From NCBI RefSeq assembly GCF_007830115.1, contig NZ_VLKP01000009.1, positions 103,469 to 167,468 on the forward strand: a stretch of 64,000 nucleotides of DNA, in the 5' to 3' direction. This document shows, in pieces, positions 61,760 to 64,000 of the stretch. Numbering within the stretch: the first letter of the stretch is position 1; every line of letters begins with the position of its first letter. This stretch comes from Aerolutibacter ruishenii. Its GTDB lineage: Bacteria > Pseudomonadota > Gammaproteobacteria > Xanthomonadales > Xanthomonadaceae. Position numbers and translations under genes: made by a program. Under the pieces are notes generated by a model. It was not told where the DNA came from. It saw nothing but the letters and a program-made list of their open reading frames with translations, and searched no databases.

Positions 61760-61902
61760 CGGCGCGTCCGGCGACGGCCGGGGCCGCCGCCGCAATGCTT
61801 CACCGCAGCACAAGACAATGGGCCCGCCACGGTTGCGCGGCCCGTGGCTTGGTTAAACTACGTCTTCCCCCCCATCCACACACGCACCACCGGAGCACCC
61901 CC

Positions 61903-62298
61903 ATGAGTGAGATTCCCGGCGACCTCAAGTTCCTCAAGTCCCACGAGTGGGCCCGCGTCGATGGCGACGGCAAGGTGACGGTCGGTATTTCCGACCACGC
62001 CCAGGGCCTGCTCGGCGACCTGGTCTACGTCGAACTGCCCAACGTTGGCGATCGCGTGCAAGCCGGCACGGCAAGTGCCGTTGTCGAGTCGGTCAAGGCC
62101 GCCTCGGACGTGTATGCCCCGGTCAGCGGCACGGTCACCGCCGTCAACAGCGCGCTGGCTGACAAGCCCGAAACCATCAACGAAGATGCCTACGGCGAAG
62201 GTTGGCTGTTTACCGTGGCCATGGACGATGCCGAGCAGCTCAACGAACTGCTGGCCCCGGACGACTACGCCGAGTTGCTGGAAGACGAAGACCACTGA
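61903..62298 (+). CDS. gcvH: Glycine cleavage H protein
   Basis: A 131-residue lipoyl carrier. [40 protein letters not shown] and the lipoylated K65 in [11 protein letters not shown]; ends [19 protein letters not shown]. Transfers the aminomethyl group between P and T proteins. GAGCACCCCC before the ATG. Follows gcvT by 143 bp, closed by a strong terminator. Confidence 0.96.
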   Translation: MSEIPGDLKFLKSHEWARVDGDGKVTVGISDHAQGLLGDLVYVELPNVGDRVQAGTASAVVESVKAASDVYAPVSGTVTAVNSALADKPETINEDAYGEGWLFTVAMDDAEQLNELLAPDDYAELLEDEDH

Positions 62299-62320
62299 GT
62301 CCATCTGATCATCGCTTCTC

Positions 62321-62352
62321 CACCGGCCGCCTTGTGCGGCCGGTGTCGTTTT
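62321..62352 (+). terminator. Terminator after gcvH
   Basis: CACCGGCCGC-CTTGT-GCGGCCGGTG, a perfect 10-bp stem, then TCGTTTT. Confidence 0.9.
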
Positions 62353-62696
62353 GGACGATTGATGTCGATCGAGTGCCCGGATCGGCCGCGCACTTTTGCG
62401 CAAATCGACGTGCTGCGTCGCGAAATCGGCGGCGCCGATAAAAAAATTTTCGGGCCGCGATGGCTGTCCCGTTGCATCGTCGATGACGGTGCGAAGCCGT
62501 TGCGCCGGATGTGCCTGCGCGGCACGAACTTCCTGGGTGCAATGATGAAAACACCTAGAAAAAAGAGCTTTTGAAAAAATGGCGAGGAAGAAAACCCGGT
62601 GGCCAGTCCCGGGATCTCTCGCCCGGAGTGGCGGCGGCGTGGGGTTTGCGAAGCCGCCGCGAGCGGTCCTCGCCGGAATTTTTTTCGCGCGGGTTG
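62353..62696. other. Intergenic stretch without a recognised gene
   Basis: About 340 bp, locally AT-rich (GATAAAAAAATTTTC near 62440-62455; AAAAAAGAGCTTTTG near 62563), with no credible reading frame. It may contain upstream elements of the promoter at 62.70 kb. Nothing else seen. Confidence 0.45.
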
Positions 62697-62725
62697 TTGA
62701 CACTATGAAAAAGCGTGATTAGGTT
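62697..62725 (+). promoter_or_regulatory. Promoter of the candidate small RNA
   Basis: TTGACA (62697-62702), exact consensus, 17-bp spacer, TAGGTT. AT-rich upstream flank. Expected start near 62732. Confidence 0.55.
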
Positions 62726-62731
62726 TCGCCC

Positions 62732-62906
62732 AGCAGACGCTTCCTGCAAATGCGAGTGAGCCGACCCAAAGCGACAACGCGAAGTGCAAAACGAACCTCC
62801 GCCCGTGCAGCCCTGACGGTGGACGCAGGATTCGTTTCCTCCGCGCAAACGCGAAAGGCGCAAGAAGCACAACCCGGTTCGTCATGGACGGATCGGGTTT
62901 TTGTTT
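62732..62906 (+). ncRNA. Candidate small RNA between gcvH and the histone H1-like gene
   Basis: Bounded by a consensus-like promoter and a strong terminator (AACCCGGTTCGTC-ATG-GACGGATCGGGTT, 62871-62899, then TTTTTGTTT). Inside, TCCGCCCGT/ACGGTGGA within ACGAA/TTCGT forms a further stem. No open frame of note. Length about 175 nt. Not similar to 6S, tmRNA or RNase P in the parts I can compare. A histone-gene leader is the alternative, but the terminator argues against it. Confidence 0.5.
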
Positions 62907-63104
62907 GTGGTGGTTCCGGCCGGGCGAGGGCGCGGAACCACGGCAGGTCCGATTTCATGGCGGCGCGCGGCAGGATGCGCGCCGGCCGATCGAATCCGTT
63001 TCCGTGCCCGCATGGCATGGGCGGTGGGCCGCGGTTTGCATTTTCGCGGCATTGTTCAGCACTGGGCGCTTCACCCCGATAGACCACTGACGAGGAGCCA
63101 TACC

Positions 63105-63596
63105 ATGGCCGTTAAGAAAGCTGCCAAGAAGTCCGCCGCCAAGAAGGCTGTGAAGAAGGTCGCCAGGAAGGCCGCCGCCAAGAAGACCGTGAAGAAGGCG
63201 GCCGCCAAGAAGGCGGTGAAGAAGGTTGCCAAGAAGGCCGCCAAGAAGACCGTGAAGAAGGCCGCCGCCAAGAAGACGGTGAAGAAGGCCGCGAAGAAGG
63301 CCGCCAAGAAGACCGTGAAGAAGGCTGCCGCCAAGAAGACGGTGAAGAAGGCCGCGAAGAAGGCCGCGAAGAAGGCCGCCAAGAAGACCGCGAAGAAGGC
63401 TACCGCCAAGAAGGCCGTGAAGAAGGCCGCGAAGAAGGTTGCCAAGAAGCCGGCCGCCAAGAAGGCTGCCAAGAAGGTCGCGAAGAAGGCTGCCAAGAAG
63501 GCCGCCAAGAAGCCGGCCGCGAAGAAGGTTGCCAAGAAGCGCGCCCGCAAGGCCGCTCCGGCCGCCATGCCGGTGACCCCGGCGCCGATGATCTAA
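63105..63596 (+). CDS. Histone H1-like Lys/Ala-repeat DNA-binding protein
   Basis: A 163-residue protein made almost entirely of KKAAKK-, KKTVKK- and AAKKAVKK-type repeats, ending KRARKAAPAAMPVTPAPMI. It resembles bacterial H1 homologues (Bordetella BpH1, Pseudomonas AlgP tail, Xanthomonas H1-like proteins) that bind DNA through Lys-rich tails. Start ATG with GAGGAG upstream. The DNA repeats themselves are near-identical, so copy number probably varies between strains. Confidence 0.92.
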   Translation: MAVKKAAKKSAAKKAVKKVARKAAAKKTVKKAAAKKAVKKVAKKAAKKTVKKAAAKKTVKKAAKKAAKKTVKKAAAKKTVKKAAKKAAKKAAKKTAKKATAKKAVKKAAKKVAKKPAAKKAAKKVAKKAAKKAAKKPAAKKVAKKRARKAAPAAMPVTPAPMI

Positions 63597-63632
63597 GCAA
63601 GCCCCGATACCAAGAAGCACGCAGTACCAACG

Positions 63633-63670
63633 CTCCCTTCCCGCAGCCCAGGCGGGGAGGGAGTTTTTTT
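63633..63670 (+). terminator. Terminator of the histone H1-like gene
   Basis: CTCCCTTCCCGC ... GCGGGGAGGGAG (12 bp with one G-T pair) followed by seven T. The IS edge begins right behind the T-tract. Confidence 0.92.
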
Positions 63671-63671
63671 A

Positions 63672-64000
63672 GGTTCTTCACCCAAGTCCGGGGAAGGCAG
63701 CCCGGATCTTCAGGAAGAAATAGGCGTCATCGCGGTAGCCGTAGGCGATGCGCTTGATGACCTTGATTCTGTTGTTGATGCCTTCCAGAAGGCCTGTATG
63801 CATGGGCCAGCGCACCCGGCTGACGATGCCGCGCCAATAAGGCCTCAGGCACTTGGCGAAGTGGATCAGGGCCGGGATGCCACTTTCATGGGCATGGCGT
63901 AGCCACTGTTTCCATGCACGACGCCACGTTTGCGCCGTTGGGGCGTTCCACAGTGCCTTGAGCTGCTCTTTCATCACGTAGACCACCATGAGCGGTTGGT
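63672..64000 (-). mobile_element. ISL3-family insertion sequence, one end only
   Basis: The element starts at or next to GGTTCTTCACCCAA (63672), matching the GG-x-TCTTCAC-type ends of ISL3 elements, directly after the T-tract of the histone terminator. ISL3 elements favour AT-rich 8-bp targets, which fits. The other end is outside the window. Confidence 0.6.
63678..64000 (-). CDS. ISL3-family transposase, C-terminal part only
   Basis: The frame is open to the right edge. The visible part contains WKQWLRHAHESGIPALIHFA, KCLRPYWRGIVSRVRWPMHT and the family-defining GLLEGINNRIKVIKRIAYGY, RDDAYFFLKIRAAFPG at the end, including the catalytic Glu of the DDE domain in LLEG(I)NN. The 5' part lies beyond 64,000, so completeness cannot be judged. 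Confidence 0.88.
   Translation of the reverse strand, partial: QPLMVVYVMKEQLKALWNAPTAQTWRRAWKQWLRHAHESGIPALIHFAKCLRPYWRGIVSRVRWPMHTGLLEGINNRIKVIKRIAYGYRDDAYFFLKIRAAFPGLG

Noticed and set aside
62732..62906. 6S RNA (ssrS), because gcv genes lie near ssrS in enterobacteria
   Set aside because: No central bulge with flanking complementary ends; the sequence ends in an intrinsic terminator stem instead of a closing stem.
63105..63596. CRISPR-like regular repeats
   Set aside because: The repeats code for KKAAKK units of a histone H1-like protein; no spacers and no constant repeat length.

Overview
The window joins two kinds of DNA. Bases 1 to about 28,022 are the distal part of an integrative and conjugative element (ICE) of the ICEclc / PAGI-2 / PFGI-1 family. 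Bases 28,023 to 64,000 are an ordinary high-GC gammaproteobacterial chromosome. Gene content points to Xanthomonadaceae (Lysobacteraceae): a lysine/alanine-rich histone H1-like protein, DUF4124 proteins, an S9 peptidase, an SAH riboswitch before ahcY and a UPF0016 gene behind a yybP-ykoY-type Mn leader. The genus cannot be read from the sequence.

ICE layout, almost all on the minus strand, read from the right end inward: two LysR genes with a decayed exbD between them; a conserved hypothetical gene; alpA; parA; a HicA-like gene; parB; DUF2857; the STY4528 replication protein; a relBE-type toxin-antitoxin pair plus a small third gene; TIGR03761/PFL_4669; DUF3158; ssb; topB; then a long series of small genes (DUF3085, DUF3577/STY4534, DUF3275, unknowns, a DUF6094 methyltransferase) ending in a SNF2-type helicase and a strong terminator. 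Beyond that terminator lies a separate cassette: a small HTH protein, a protein with a GrpE-like C-terminus and an Hsp70 that runs off the left edge. Integrase and conjugation genes are not in the window. The right end, attR, is recognisable at 28,004-28,022 as the 3' end of a tRNA-Gly (CCC type), directly followed by the terminator that must belong to that tRNA gene. The ICE therefore entered the tRNA 3' end, and the complete tRNA should be at the other end.

The most unusual part is the non-coding DNA of the ICE. Nearly every gene from the helicase to the 12.8-kb gene has its own nested-hairpin leader between a CCACCC-type box and the ribosome binding site, with stems that covary from leader to leader. 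A second, distinct three-hairpin element occurs three times (9.7, 11.2 and 13.2 kb), also with compensatory changes. A 21-bp palindrome occurs three times in the ssb-parB half.

Chromosomal part: rimB-like/rimK; a ColRS-type two-component pair; ilvE; two DUF4124 paralogues; the methyl-cycle genes metF, ahcY (SAH riboswitch) and metK, interrupted by a redox-flavoured marR operon and an S9 peptidase; an OlsF-like double acyltransferase with a LpxH-like phosphatase; an ECF sigma factor with a very large WD40-type Ser/Thr kinase; dusB; nupC-rbsK; a degenerate GGDEF protein; a UPF0016 Mn exporter behind a Mn riboswitch; an aldo/keto reductase; Fur-controlled hemP; qmcA-nfeD; gcvT and gcvH; a candidate sRNA; the histone H1-like gene; and the edge of an ISL3-family IS.
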